Origin: DATBGS01 sp036557885
GTDB lineage: Bacteria > Chloroflexota > Ktedonobacteria > Ktedonobacterales > DATBGS01
Direction of reading: 5' to 3'
Assembly: GCA_036557885.1 (NCBI GenBank)
Contig: DATBGS010000078.1
Coordinates: forward strand, 1-50,277
DNA length: 50,277 bases
The translations under genes were made by a program, and so were the position numbers. Shown here piece by piece: positions 1 through 8,599 of the stretch (within the stretch, counting starts at the first letter, position 1; each line of letters begins with the position of its first letter). The notes below the pieces were generated by a model, which saw only the letters and a list, made by a program, of their open reading frames with translations, searched no databases and was not told where the DNA came from.

Positions 1-1438
1 TCCAGCCGATCATCCACATCGCCATTGCTCCCTTGTGGTTGCCAACGGTGTTGGAGAAGTAGGTTGTCGCCAGGTCATGGAAAGAGACCTCGGTCAGATC
101 AACCGTGACCTTGCCCCAATCTCCGCTGAGCACTGTTTCCCACATATTTTTCAACGCCTGGGCAGTGTGGAGTCGGTCCGTATTCCCGCTGGGGTAGTAA
201 AACTTGAACTCCAACTGACCATCGCATTTACAGGAGGCGAAGTAGCTCTTAATAAGGGTTTGGGCTTTGTCGGTATCGCCGGTGACAATGCGCGTATTGG
301 AGCTTGGGGCCGTCAGTGCGTCATCAAAGCCGGGCATGCCTTCTGGAACGATGTGGTTGGTGGGCAGCACCGCTCCATTGAGCACATGATCAGCAATCAG
401 TTGTTTGTTTACCGCCAGGGCAAATGCCTGCCGAACGTTTAAGTTGTCAAATGGCTTTGCAAGCTGGTTGATGCCGATATAGTTTGTTTGCAGTAAGCCT
501 ACCTCGTGGAAGTCCTCCTGATCTCTGGCGGATTGGTATTCCTGCGAGGGTACATCAGTGTAATCATATTGCCCGTGCCGATAGTTGTTGTAGGCATCTA
601 CCGGGTCCAGGACGAACGGGCGATCCACCTCTTTCAGGGTCAGTTTGGGACCGTGCCAATATGAATTGGGAACCAGGGTCAGGGTTTTTCCGTCACCATA
701 GGATTTGATCTCAAAGGGACCGGAACTGCCCCCCTCGGTAAGGTGCATGGTCCAATCGGTGTGGTCCTGATAATCATTTCCGTACTTGTCAACCAGAGCC
801 TTTTCTACTGGGAAGGAGGTAGGATAGGTCAGCGCCTCCAGGAAGTAAGCTACCGGCTTATCGAGTTTAATGATCAACGTCTGGGCATCGGGGGTAAGAA
901 TACCAGTGCCAATGACTGAAGGAAGCGTGCCAGCGGCCCGCTCAGCAGCGCCTTTAATATCGCCCAGGTAGACCCCAGCAAGCGGGGCGCCAACACACGT
1001 AGGTCCATTCACGGCAACACAGATATTGGGGTCCAGTGCGCGATCAATGCTGTAGGCAAAGTCTTGCGAACCCAGAGGCGTTCCATCGCTGAAATGTAAG
1101 TCTGGTTTGAGATGGAAGGTATACTGCCGACCATCGGGGCTGATTTCCCAGGTGGCTGAATCGGGGATGACATTCAGGTCGCGATCAACAGTGACCAGAC
1201 CCGAAAAGATGGCATTGGTGACGGTGGCGGAATAGAAATCGGCGACGTTGGCCGGGTCAAGCACCAGGTCATTGATGGAACTGGCGCCAATGACGGGCCA
1301 GATGAATTTTTGCGCCGGGTCAAGCTGGTTTGCGCCGGACCCATTTGAACCGCACCCCGCCAGCAGCAGTGCCAGCACCCCTAGAAAGCCAAGCACTAAA
1401 GAGCCACGACGGGTTGTTGCTTTTATCATCCTAAACAT
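1..1438 (-). CDS. Peptide ABC transporter substrate-binding lipoprotein (SBP family 5), C-terminus cut by window edge
   Basis: About 479 residues are visible and the reading frame runs off the left edge of the window. The N-terminus is a lipoprotein signal: a basic start, a hydrophobic stretch and an LLAGC lipobox, so the mature protein should be anchored outside the membrane. The body has typical family 5 (OppA/DppA-like) features: an early 'FSGLV...D' segment, 'YTFHLKPDLHFSDGTPL', and 'NVRQAFALAVNK', the usual helix near residue 340. It would bind oligopeptides or a similar solute for an ABC importer whose permease genes would lie beyond the left edge. ATG 1438 is chosen because GGAG lies 6 nt upstream; in-frame ATGs at 1450 and 1429 lack such a site. 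Family assignment is firm; the ligand is unknown. Confidence 0.88.
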   Translation of the reverse strand, partial: MFRMIKATTRRGSLVLGFLGVLALLLAGCGSNGSGANQLDPAQKFIWPVIGASSINDLVLDPANVADFYSATVTNAIFSGLVTVDRDLNVIPDSATWEISPDGRQYTFHLKPDLHFSDGTPLGSQDFAYSIDRALDPNICVAVNGPTCVGAPLAGVYLGDIKGAAERAAGTLPSVIGTGILTPDAQTLIIKLDKPVAYFLEALTYPTSFPVEKALVDKYGNDYQDHTDWTMHLTEGGSSGPFEIKSYGDGKTLTLVPNSYWHGPKLTLKEVDRPFVLDPVDAYNNYRHGQYDYTDVPSQEYQSARDQEDFHEVGLLQTNYIGINQLAKPFDNLNVRQAFALAVNKQLIADHVLNGAVLPTNHIVPEGMPGFDDALTAPSSNTRIVTGDTDKAQTLIKSYFASCKCDGQLEFKFYYPSGNTDRLHTAQALKNMWETVLSGDWGKVTVDLTEVSFHDLATTYFSNTVGNHKGAMAMWMIGW

Positions 1439-1464
1439 CTGAAACTCCATATTGAGAGAAAAGC

Positions 1465-1506
1465 TAAGCCGCCAGACCTGCTTTTGCTTGTGTATCTGGC
1501 GGCTTA
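1465..1506 (-). terminator. Hairpin terminator after the 496-residue protein gene
   Basis: Perfect 12-bp arms at 1465-1476 and 1495-1506 enclose an 18-nt loop. Read on the minus strand the hairpin is followed by GCTTTTCT. It lies 3' of the gene ending at 1578 and just 5' of the substrate-binding protein gene, so it probably separates the two transcripts. Confidence 0.55.
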
Positions 1507-1577
1507 TTGTATGGAGTGGGCTAGAGGTTGTCAATCTACCAGCCCAATTAGGCTATCGCATCGTAGCAATCGGCTGC

Positions 1578-3068
1578 TCAAGCCTGGGCAGCAGTGCGCA
1601 CTGCTTCTGCAACGGTGCGCTCCTGGGGTCGCTGAATGGCTGCGCGGATGGCAACCGAAAGCAGCGCCTCTCCCTCGCTGGTGTGCAGATGCGGCGGCAG
1701 GGCCAGGTATTCTTCTCCCGCTGCCAACGTCAGCAGGAGCGTTTGGCCCTGGTCGCTGGTTGCATCGCCCTGGCTGGCAACTGAGGCAATGGTAGCGACC
1801 AGACCACGCGCGGGGTGCCCCTGTTGCAGATAGCGGCGCGCAGAGATTTCTGCGGCAGCCTCTTCGCCGTCTTCAAGCTGGCGTTCCAGCGAGCGCAGCA
1901 GCGAGGAGGCAATTAAGCCACCAGCCAGCGTGCCTGAAGCTGCTCTGGCGGCGCTTGAAGCGCGTTTTTGCGCCTCGGACTGCTCGCCAGGGCGGTTCGT
2001 GTTGATGGCAGCGGCTACCAGGAAGAGTAAGGGGAGCACCTCGACTTCCTGAAGCTGCGCGACGGCAGTGCGAGCAGCACCGGCAAGCAGGACACCGTGC
2101 CGGGCAAGTTCCCTGGAGTCGCTTTCTGGGGCGTCCAGGTAGCGACGGGCGGCAGCCAGCGCGATGACTGAACCCACCGCCGGGCCATGCGCGCCTTCTT
2201 TGAGAGCCGCAAAGATGGCGTTGCAGGTATCCTCCAGCGAACCCTGTAAAATGGTCTGGAGAAGTTTGGCGTCGGCAGCCGTGTTCTTTGCTGGAGAGAG
2301 CCGCGTGCGCAGGAAGTCCAGGCTGTGCTCTTGTGCGCTCAAGAACGCCTGGACCTCAGCAACAAAAGCTGGTTGGGCGTCGGTCGTTGCCAGGTGAGGC
2401 GTCAGCCAGTGGATGAAGGGAGGCAGCTTATCTGCCCAGCCCGCCATATCCAGCACCTGGCTGGAGCGATGAATGTAGATGAGTGTGCGCCCGTCGCCAG
2501 TGTCGTGCTCGATAAACGCCTGATAGACATTGGCAAGATAGGACCGATAGTCGGTGCCGGTGGCGTAGTAGCCCAGAAGCAGTTTGATGGTTCTTTCGGT
2601 CTGGCCTTTGCTTACTGCTTCTTTAAGTGCGCCAAGCATGCTGCCTCCATGAGTGATGTTGGCAGGGAAGATTGGGTCGGACAAAGTGGCGTGTGATTTG
2701 TGACCAGCTTTCACTGCGGGGGCAGCCAGCACAAGCGCCTGGGTGAGAGGCAGGGCCGCAGCGATGAGACGGTTTTCGTCGGTTGCTGATTCGGCGCTGG
2801 CAGGGATGGAGCGTGCCCAGTCGGCCAGATGCCCACCGGCTGCGAGAGCGCAAAGCGGGGAGCCTTCGCTGTCGCCCCAGGCGGCGGGAATCCCCGCCTG
2901 CCCAATGATGAAGAACGGCGGCGCCTGATTTTTCAGGAGGTGGACAACCTCCTTAGCAATGCTTGTTGCTCTGGTGCTGACAATGGCATCAAGCAGTGGC
3001 TCGTAATTGGTCGTATGCTGTACAGACACAGGAAGAAATCTCCATTCTCTACGAAGATGGGTGCGCAA
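1578..3068 (-). CDS. Hypothetical protein, about 483-496 residues
   Basis: I do not recognise a characterised family with confidence. The protein is alanine- and leucine-rich and probably mostly helical and soluble; no signal peptide or membrane segment is evident. A conserved-looking block around residues 165-215 reads GYYATGTDYRSYL, then IYIHRSSQVLDMA. A helical iron-oxidase-like fold is one possibility, but this is weak. The coordinates give the longest frame (ATG 3068). A GTG at 3029 with GGAG about 10 nt upstream is an equally good start and gives 483 residues. It lies 3' of another unknown gene (3145-3933) on the same strand with a gap of about 76 nt, so the two may be co-transcribed. 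Confidence 0.7.
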   Translation of the reverse strand: MRTHLRREWRFLPVSVQHTTNYEPLLDAIVSTRATSIAKEVVHLLKNQAPPFFIIGQAGIPAAWGDSEGSPLCALAAGGHLADWARSIPASAESATDENRLIAAALPLTQALVLAAPAVKAGHKSHATLSDPIFPANITHGGSMLGALKEAVSKGQTERTIKLLLGYYATGTDYRSYLANVYQAFIEHDTGDGRTLIYIHRSSQVLDMAGWADKLPPFIHWLTPHLATTDAQPAFVAEVQAFLSAQEHSLDFLRTRLSPAKNTAADAKLLQTILQGSLEDTCNAIFAALKEGAHGPAVGSVIALAAARRYLDAPESDSRELARHGVLLAGAARTAVAQLQEVEVLPLLFLVAAAINTNRPGEQSEAQKRASSAARAASGTLAGGLIASSLLRSLERQLEDGEEAAAEISARRYLQQGHPARGLVATIASVASQGDATSDQGQTLLLTLAAGEEYLALPPHLHTSEGEALLSVAIRAAIQRPQERTVAEAVRTAAQA

Positions 3069-3144
3069 GCTGCATACATGCTCATTGGTGACGTTATTTG
3101 TCTGATTGTTTGGGTGGTGCTGCGGAGGGAGGGTGATACAGCAG

Positions 3145-3933
3145 TCAGGCTCCCTCGCTGGCTTTTAGTTCTCGAATTTCACGCTCTAACTGCGGAATAT
3201 CGTTGTATTGTTCCTCCACCAGTTTATAGCTGCGATCCAGGTAAAGCTGCGCCAGCTTGCGTCCGCGCTCGCCAGATTCCAGAGCCGCCTTAATGAGTTC
3301 ATCTGCCCGATATTTTTCGGGGAGTGGTTTGGCGGTACGGCGCATCTGTTGCTCAGTCTCTTGCAACAGGCGCTTGTCTTTGCCTTCCAGGGCGTAGCGG
3401 GCGGTTCCGGTCAACCGGGTAAGTTCATTCAGGCGGTCCCGATCTGAGAGGATGCTGCCCAGTACATCGTTGACATCCAGGTCGTCAAGAGGAACCTCAT
3501 TGATGACGTTCTCTGGTGCCTTCTCGCGTGCGCGCAGAATTTCTTCGGCGTAGCGAGTGTAGAGCGCTGCGTAAACCTCGCCAGCTTCGGCGGGCAGGGT
3601 GAGACGCACCGCCTCGTCGTCTGGGTTGATGGTGGTAAGAATCTCGCAGAGGTCGTCCCCGCGCAGTTCGGCCAGTGTTTCCAGAAACGCCTGGCTTTCT
3701 ACCTCTTCCAATCCTGGGGGAATGGGCACAAAGTTGGCTCGCGTGGCTTCCTGGAGTCCCTCCGGCGGAATCTGGGCGGCCAGAATGGGCGGCAGAAACT
3801 TGCTCAGGGGAAATTTGATGGGGATGACGATACAATAGACGGCAAACACGCGCTGCTGGTTGGCGCTGTGCGTAAACAAAATGACATGCCCGCGTGGGGC
3901 ATTAATATCGCCTTGCAAAAAGCGTAGCTGCAT
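3145..3933 (-). CDS. Hypothetical protein, 262 residues
   Basis: Unrecognised. The N-terminal half is hydrophobic-mixed (MQLRFLQGDINAPRGHVIL) and reads like a beta-rich soluble domain. The C-terminal 140 residues are highly charged and probably form long helices, ending in a coiled-coil-like segment (YNDIPQLEREIRELKASEGA). No signal peptide is present. ATG 3933 is chosen because GAGGAGG lies 6 nt upstream; the longer frame to 4023 would run into the divergent HAD gene. It is probably co-directional with the unknown gene at 1578-3068. The two may form a small operon of unknown role. Confidence 0.75.
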   Translation of the reverse strand: MQLRFLQGDINAPRGHVILFTHSANQQRVFAVYCIVIPIKFPLSKFLPPILAAQIPPEGLQEATRANFVPIPPGLEEVESQAFLETLAELRGDDLCEILTTINPDDEAVRLTLPAEAGEVYAALYTRYAEEILRAREKAPENVINEVPLDDLDVNDVLGSILSDRDRLNELTRLTGTARYALEGKDKRLLQETEQQMRRTAKPLPEKYRADELIKAALESGERGRKLAQLYLDRSYKLVEEQYNDIPQLEREIRELKASEGA

Positions 3934-4004
3934 AAATCCCCTCCTCTCACGTGTATGATACGGCGGGCGGCGGCGAGTTGCAACTGTGAAAGGAGAAGCG
4001 CGCG

Positions 4005-4715
4005 ATGTTTGGGCCAGAGACACTGCTGCTTTTTGATATTGATGGGACGTTGCTCGGTGGGATGCCGCCCATGCATCGCCAGGCCATCATCGCGGCGGCG
4101 CAGGAGGTGTTTCATCTAACGCTCTCGCTTGAACAGCTTAGATCAACGGCTGGCCGCACAGATACTTCGATTGCCTATACAGCGCTTTTGCAAGCGGGCC
4201 TGGAGCGCCGGGAGATTGCCGCTGCGCTGCCTGCCTTTTTTCGGGAAATGGCAGCACAGTTTGAGCGCTTGCGGCTGGCTGATCTCAGCCCCTATTTGCT
4301 GCCCCACGTCGAGCCAACCCTGGCATGGCTGGAGCGGCGCGGCGTAGCGCTGGGCCTGGTCACAGGCAACCTGACCGAGATTGCCTGGTCCAAGCTGAGG
4401 GCGGCTGGCATCGGTCACTATTTTCACTGTGGCGCCTTTGGCGAAGAGGCCGAGGCGCGCGATACCCTCCCGGCGCTGGCGGCTGCGCGTGCCAGAGCGT
4501 GTTTCGGGCGCGCATTTTTACCCTCGGCCACATTTGTCATTGGCGATACACCCTTTGATATTGCCTGTGGCCTGGCCTGCGGCTTCCGCACCATCGCTGT
4601 TGCTACTGGCCGCTCCCACTCCTTTGAGGAGTTAGATGGGCATGGCCCAGACCTGCTGCTGCGCCATCTGGGAGAACTGCCTGGCTCTCCGTTCGCTGAG
4701 AATCGCCTGTTGTAA
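4005..4715 (+). CDS. HAD-superfamily hydrolase (phosphoglycolate phosphatase-like)
   Basis: A 236-residue HAD phosphatase. Motif I is FDIDGT at residues 10-15, where the first Asp should be the phosphoryl-accepting nucleophile. The cap is helical (residues 20-90). Motif II is VTGNL (Thr), motif III is the Lys of SKLRAAG, and motif IV is IGDTPFDI near residue 180. This is the subfamily IA pattern of phosphoglycolate phosphatase or beta-phosphoglucomutase relatives; the substrate cannot be told from sequence. The start has AAAGGAG about 9 nt upstream. It is divergent from the unknown gene at 3145-3933 and convergent with the TPR gene. Confidence 0.88.
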   Translation: MFGPETLLLFDIDGTLLGGMPPMHRQAIIAAAQEVFHLTLSLEQLRSTAGRTDTSIAYTALLQAGLERREIAAALPAFFREMAAQFERLRLADLSPYLLPHVEPTLAWLERRGVALGLVTGNLTEIAWSKLRAAGIGHYFHCGAFGEEAEARDTLPALAAARARACFGRAFLPSATFVIGDTPFDIACGLACGFRTIAVATGRSHSFEELDGHGPDLLLRHLGELPGSPFAENRLL

Positions 4716-4765
4716 GTTGTAACTCATGGGCCAGTCAGTGCTCTCTGGCGTTATTTCTGGTGCGG

Positions 4766-4809
4766 CGCTATTTCAGGTGCTTGGGTCGCTATTTCATCTC
4801 GCTATTTCA
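4766..4809. repeat. Three copies of a 10-bp repeat at the TPR gene 3' end
   Basis: CGCTATTTCA occurs at 4766-4775, 4787-4796 and 4800-4809, with a degenerate copy near 4748. The last copy contains the stop codon of the TPR gene (TAG on the minus strand, 4802-4804). The array fills most of the convergent gap. It looks like local slippage or duplication of the gene's end; no function is evident. Confidence 0.6.
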
Positions 4810-7015
4810 GCCGCTTGCGTAGCTCGCTGACTCGTTTGGCGAGCGCTTTGTTTTGCTCTTGCTGCTCTTTAGAAATCTGCTGGCCTTTGGCGGTCAGACT
4901 TTCTTCATATGCCTTCAGCCGCGCAGCCAGTTCCACTGCCGATGCCCTTTGAGCATACGAGAGCGCCAGTGTTTGCGCGTGGGTATCCTGGCCCGCGCGC
5001 AGATAACTCAGCACCGCATCAGTGTAGAGCGCTACCCAACGCTGCAAGAGGCTGCGCTGGTCGGTCTGGGCGGCCAGATGGGTGAGCGCGCGCTCAATCC
5101 GTGCTATCGCCGTTTCCAGCGGCGCGAGCGAGTTTTCCACCTGTCCCTGGGCAATGAGCATGCTGGCATGCGCGTGCAGGCTTTCCGCTTCGCCAAAGGT
5201 GTGCTCAGCGGCGCGGGCCAATTCTGCGGCTTCGGCAAAGGGAGTGAGCGCCCGGCTAAAATCTCCCTGTCCACGCGCTGCCAGACCAATGCCTAGCAGC
5301 CCTGTTTCCTGGGCTGCGGCATCCCCGGCAGCGCGGAAACGCGGGAGCATTTCCTGATAACGCTCCAGCGCCTCATCCCAGAGTTCGCGCCGCAGCATGA
5401 CACTGGCGAGGCCGATATTTGCCAGCCCTTCATTAATGCGGTCTTCGCTGGCCCGCGCCAGGGTGCCAGCCTCATTATAGAGCGACAACGCAGCATCGAG
5501 ATGGTCGCTCTCCAGTTCCAGACGCGCCCGGCCTAGCAATGCTTCTATCTCCACTGGTGGAGCAATGGCTTCGCGTGCTACTTCTCGGCAGGCGGAAAAA
5601 ACAGCCAGCGCGTCTTGCGTGCGGCCTGTGGCGGCCAGGATTTCTGCCTGGAGAAGCAGGCTGTGCGCAAGGCCAACAGGAGCACCCAGCCGTTTGGATT
5701 GCTCCTCAACCAATCTGTTTTGGGCGGTTGCTTCGTCCAGGTGCGCCCGCGTCAACTCCAGGCGGGCCAGGCCAAGCTGCGCCAGCGCTTGCTGCTGCGG
5801 GGCACGCATCTGCTCAAACCGGCGCGCGGCGTCGCGGTAGAATGCCTCGGCCTGAGTAGTCTGGCCGCGCTGTCGGGCAATCTCGCCCAGGCCAAACACG
5901 GCCAACGCCTCGGCCAGCGCGTTCTCGGCTTCCTGGGCCAGCTTGCGCGCTTCGCTGAATGTGGTGCTTGCGCGCTCAAGCTGGGCGCGACGGCGCTGAG
6001 TCTCGGCCAGACCGAGCGTGGAATCGGTGAGGCCAGCGCGTTGCTTGATGGCCTGGTAGGTGCGGTTGGCGCGCTCGTAGACGGCCTGCGCCTGATAGAG
6101 TTGGCCGCGCCGCAAATGCACTTCTCCAAGCAGCAGGTTGGTATCAGCTTCGCCCTGGCCGCTCTGGGCGGCGCGATAGATTTCTGCGGCGCGTTCTGCC
6201 GTTGCCAGGGCCTGGTCTGGTCTGCCGCGCTGAGCCGAAACAGCCGCCAATCCCAGCAGCGCGTCGGCATGACCCAATGTATATTCAATCATGATCGCTT
6301 GTTGATCGCTGCGGCTCAGACGTTGGGCGGCTTCTTCAGCATGCCCGGTGTGCAGTTCAATGCGCGCCAGACCGAGGTTGGCATCCACTGCCCCGAAGAC
6401 ATCGCGTGCCCGCTCGGAAATCTCAAGCGCTTCCTGATACGCCTGAGTTGCCTCAGCGAATTGGCGCTGCTGGCGCAGCATATCGCCCTGTCCGCGCAGC
6501 GCGTCGGCAATGCCTGGACGGTCATTCGCCTGGCGATAGTATCCGGCAGCCTCGGAATATCTGGCGCTGGCCTGCTGAAGGTGGCCCCGGCTGCGCTCAA
6601 TATGGCCGAGGGCCAGAAGCGCGCTGGCCTGCCCGGAGGGTTTGTTCAGAGCTGCAAACTGCTTGACTGCTCGCTCGTAAAAGCCGCGCGCTTTGTCATT
6701 TTGTCCGCGCTGACGTTCGATATGGCCGAGCGCCAGCGTATTGCTGGCCTCCAGTGCTGCGTTCTGGCTCTCCTGGGCCAGCCGGATGGCGCGTTCATAG
6801 CTGGCGCTGGCTTGATCCAGTGCCCCGCTCAAGCGCTGCGCCTCACCGATATAGCTGCGGCTTTCCGCAATTTTTCCCAGGTCGTTTAACTGACGAAAGA
6901 GGGTTTCTGCCTGGACCAGCGCTTCCAGGGCAGCATCCGCGCGCCCTTCGCCGCAGGCAAGGATGCCGCGCTGAAGCGCTCGCTCAGCATCTGCCCTGGT
7001 GGAATCTTGTATCAC
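4802..7015 (-). CDS. Large tetratricopeptide-repeat (TPR) protein
   Basis: About 737 residues made almost wholly of tandem 34-40-residue helical repeats with the TPR signature (ALLALGHIERSRG, AEALAVFGLGEIARQRG and similar), roughly 16 units. It ends in a short coiled-coil, Lys/Arg-rich tail (QQEQNKALAKRVSELRKRLK). No signal peptide, membrane segment or enzymatic domain is seen, so it is probably a cytoplasmic scaffold. Repeats of this kind occur in regulators of the MalT/LGN/Rapsyn-like type, but there is no DNA-binding or ATPase domain here. GTG 7015 is preferred, with GAGG 8 nt upstream; the frame also opens at GTG 7033. Partners are unknown. Confidence 0.85.
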   Translation of the reverse strand: MIQDSTRADAERALQRGILACGEGRADAALEALVQAETLFRQLNDLGKIAESRSYIGEAQRLSGALDQASASYERAIRLAQESQNAALEASNTLALGHIERQRGQNDKARGFYERAVKQFAALNKPSGQASALLALGHIERSRGHLQQASARYSEAAGYYRQANDRPGIADALRGQGDMLRQQRQFAEATQAYQEALEISERARDVFGAVDANLGLARIELHTGHAEEAAQRLSRSDQQAIMIEYTLGHADALLGLAAVSAQRGRPDQALATAERAAEIYRAAQSGQGEADTNLLLGEVHLRRGQLYQAQAVYERANRTYQAIKQRAGLTDSTLGLAETQRRRAQLERASTTFSEARKLAQEAENALAEALAVFGLGEIARQRGQTTQAEAFYRDAARRFEQMRAPQQQALAQLGLARLELTRAHLDEATAQNRLVEEQSKRLGAPVGLAHSLLLQAEILAATGRTQDALAVFSACREVAREAIAPPVEIEALLGRARLELESDHLDAALSLYNEAGTLARASEDRINEGLANIGLASVMLRRELWDEALERYQEMLPRFRAAGDAAAQETGLLGIGLAARGQGDFSRALTPFAEAAELARAAEHTFGEAESLHAHASMLIAQGQVENSLAPLETAIARIERALTHLAAQTDQRSLLQRWVALYTDAVLSYLRAGQDTHAQTLALSYAQRASAVELAARLKAYEESLTAKGQQISKEQQEQNKALAKRVSELRKRLK

Positions 7016-7358
7016 GTCTCTTACCTCTTTCACGTGCTTAGCTTGGTAACTCTCTGTGAGAAGCTGTTCTATTAGGTCTGGTTATGGAAAGTAGTGATAA
7101 CACAGGCCGTGCCACTACATGATCATCTCTCACCTTGCCATCTCTCATTGTAGTTACAGGGCAGCGGAGAAGTCAAAAATGGGATGCTGTGTGTATTGGC
7201 GCATAAATTGCGCAAATCTCTGCCATTTGCCCTTGCGGAAGAGGCTGGCCTATGATATACTGTGTATACGCACAGGCGCGAGGGCACGAGGCGGGTAGCA
7301 ACGAGAGTAGTTCTTGCTCGTTTCTCTTGCACTCTACAAGTGAATAGTGACAATCTTT
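7016..7358. other. Intergenic region between the TPR gene and tRNA-Pro
   Basis: I see no gene here. The right half holds a promoter for the tRNA (7233-7261) and a leader of about 90 nt. The left half should hold the TPR gene's promoter, but no clear -35/-10 pair is seen on the minus strand. Confidence 0.5.
7233..7261 (+). promoter_or_regulatory. Sigma-70-type promoter for tRNA-Pro
   Basis: TTGCGG at 7233-7238, a 17-nt spacer and TATACT at 7256-7261. The -10 is preceded by TGA, making an extended -10 (TGnTATACT). Transcription would start near 7268, about 90 nt before the tRNA. Confidence 0.6.
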
Positions 7359-7435
7359 CGGGGTGTAGCGCAGTTGGCTAGCGCGCAGCGTTCGGGACGC
7401 TGAGGTCGGAGGTTCAAGTCCTCTCACCCCGACCA
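7359..7435 (+). tRNA. tRNA-Pro (anticodon CGG)
   Basis: A complete cloverleaf. The 7-bp acceptor stem CGGGGTG/CACCCCG is at 7359-7365 and 7425-7431. The anticodon stem CAGCG/CGCTG holds loop TTCGGGA, with CGG at the anticodon position. The T arm is GGAGG-TTCAAGT-CCTCT. Discriminator A and an encoded CCA end at 7435. It decodes CCG proline codons. Confidence 0.96.
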
Positions 7436-7501
7436 GATGACCCCACGCGCCTTCCGTAACAGCGGTAGGGAGAAGAACACGGCAATGATGGAGGAGTTTA
7501 C

Positions 7502-7657
7502 ATGGAACCGAACGAGGTGATGCTGTCAGGCTATGCAAGCCTGGCTGGTCTGCTCGTTTCGCTTGACTCGTTTGGGCAAGCGCCATGTGAAGGTATGTCC
7601 TGGAGAGATTGCTGGTGTTCTTCAACTTCCCGACGCGGTCGTCGCAGACGGCGCTAG
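7502..7657 (+). CDS. Possible small protein of 51 residues with a strong ribosome binding site
   Basis: ATG 7502 is preceded by GGAGGAG at about 5-6 nt spacing, one of the best ribosome binding sites in the window. The frame runs 51 codons to TAG 7655-7657. The product begins MEPNEVMLSGYASLAGLL, has a short hydrophobic middle, three cysteines (residues 29, 37 and 39) and an Arg-rich end (SRRGRRRRR). No family is recognised. It lies between tRNA-Pro and the HNH nuclease gene, so it could be a small protein, a translated leader for the nuclease gene, or chance. Composition alone cannot decide. Confidence 0.4.
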   Translation: MEPNEVMLSGYASLAGLLVSLDSFGQAPCEGMSWRDCWCSSTSRRGRRRRR

Positions 7658-7767
7658 GCGGAGCAGGCAAGGCAGGGCCTCTTCCCTGTCTCATGACTCC
7701 CCTCTCTGCCGTTGGTTTGGTAGCAGGTCTTAGACGGACAGAGGACAGAGAGGAAGGGTCATCATCT

Positions 7768-8304
7768 ATGCCTGTATTGGTACTTAATGCGGCCTTACAA
7801 CCCCTCTCCGTAATCCCGGAGAGACGCTTGATCGTCCTCATCTCCAAGCATAAAGTCGCCTTTGTGGATGAGCGCGTGCGCGCGTTGATTGAGGAAGCGA
7901 TACGGGCGCGGCGCTTGGGCGTTGATGAGCCGGTCATTGTGCAGTTGCTGGCGAATGTGCGTGTGCCCCGGATGATTCTGCGGCCAACACGCGCGAATAT
8001 CTTGCTGCGCGATGAGGAAACCTGCCAATACTGCGGCAAGCGCTCCCGCGATCTGACGCTGGACCACGTGCTGCCCCGCTCGCGGGGAGGCCAGAGCACC
8101 TGGGAGAACCTGGTAGCGTGCTGCCGGGCCTGTAACGGACGAAAGGGAAGCAGGCTGCTCAAGGAAGTCAATATGCGCCTGGTCCGTCAGCCACGCCCAT
8201 TGGAGCATGAATACGCTGGCTTCTTCTTGTTGCGCTACCCGAAGCTGCGCGAGGCGTATGAGACGTTTTTGATGAGCACTCAGACCGTTGGACAGACGGC
8301 CTAA
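7768..8304 (+). CDS. HNH endonuclease family protein
   Basis: 178 residues. The N-terminal half starts MPVLVLNAALQPL, the usual opening of this widespread bacterial HNH family. The HNH/zinc-ribbon core follows: CQYCG near residue 90, then LDHVLPRSRGG (the catalytic His-containing segment), ENLVACCRACNGRKG (Asn and the second CxxC pair). It should be a metal-dependent nuclease; its biological target is not known for this family. ATG 7768 is chosen by homology, with AGGAAGGG about 10 nt upstream. The longer frame to 7609 overlaps the small ORF at 7502-7657. There is no restriction methylase or phage gene nearby, so a defence role is not supported by context. Confidence 0.88.
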   Translation: MPVLVLNAALQPLSVIPERRLIVLISKHKVAFVDERVRALIEEAIRARRLGVDEPVIVQLLANVRVPRMILRPTRANILLRDEETCQYCGKRSRDLTLDHVLPRSRGGQSTWENLVACCRACNGRKGSRLLKEVNMRLVRQPRPLEHEYAGFFLLRYPKLREAYETFLMSTQTVGQTA

Positions 8305-8322
8305 GAGAGAGTGTTCTTTTCT

Positions 8323-8369
8323 GGCCCTTCTTTCTCGCTGGTTTTTTAACAGAGGCTGAAAGAAGGGCC
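8323..8369 (+). terminator. Hairpin after the HNH gene
   Basis: Arms GGCCCTTCTTTC (8323-8334) and GAAAGAAGGGCC (8358-8369) are perfect over 12 bp. The 23-nt loop carries a run of six T. No T-tract follows the stem, so termination is plausible but not certain. Confidence 0.4.
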
Positions 8370-8599
8370 TCGTCTCCTCTATAGGGCAGAGAGCAGTCGG
8401 ACTGGCATGCTTCCTGCTCTGGTTTTTCAAGAGCGCCGCGTCTTCGGATGGGAAGGGGGGACGAAAGTGAGGTACAGCTTCTGGCTATCATTTGGAAAGT
8501 TACGGCTGAGAGTGGCTTTTGGGCCACTCGAACGTTTCTGAGTATAGAACCCCAAATCCCTGGCGAACAACGCAGTTCCAACAGAGGCGAGGTGGCAAT

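Noticed and set aside
3976..3985. Palindrome AGTTGCAACT between the divergent unknown gene and the HAD gene
   Set aside because: A 10-bp palindrome is short and there is no second copy or clear promoter context; a similar AGTTGTAACT near 4716 is probably chance.
5615..6889. A 424-codon plus-strand frame opposite the TPR gene
   Set aside because: The repeat periodicity belongs to the minus-strand TPR frame; the plus frame merely mirrors it.
7173..8171. A 332-codon minus-strand frame antisense to tRNA-Pro and the HNH gene
   Set aside because: It contains VRGLEPPTSASRTLRASQLR, the well-known false peptide produced by translating the complement of a tRNA-Pro, and it overlaps two supported genes.
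7768..8304. HNH nuclease as part of a restriction or phage-defence system
   Set aside because: The neighbours are tRNA-Pro and metabolic genes; no methylase, helicase or phage gene is close.
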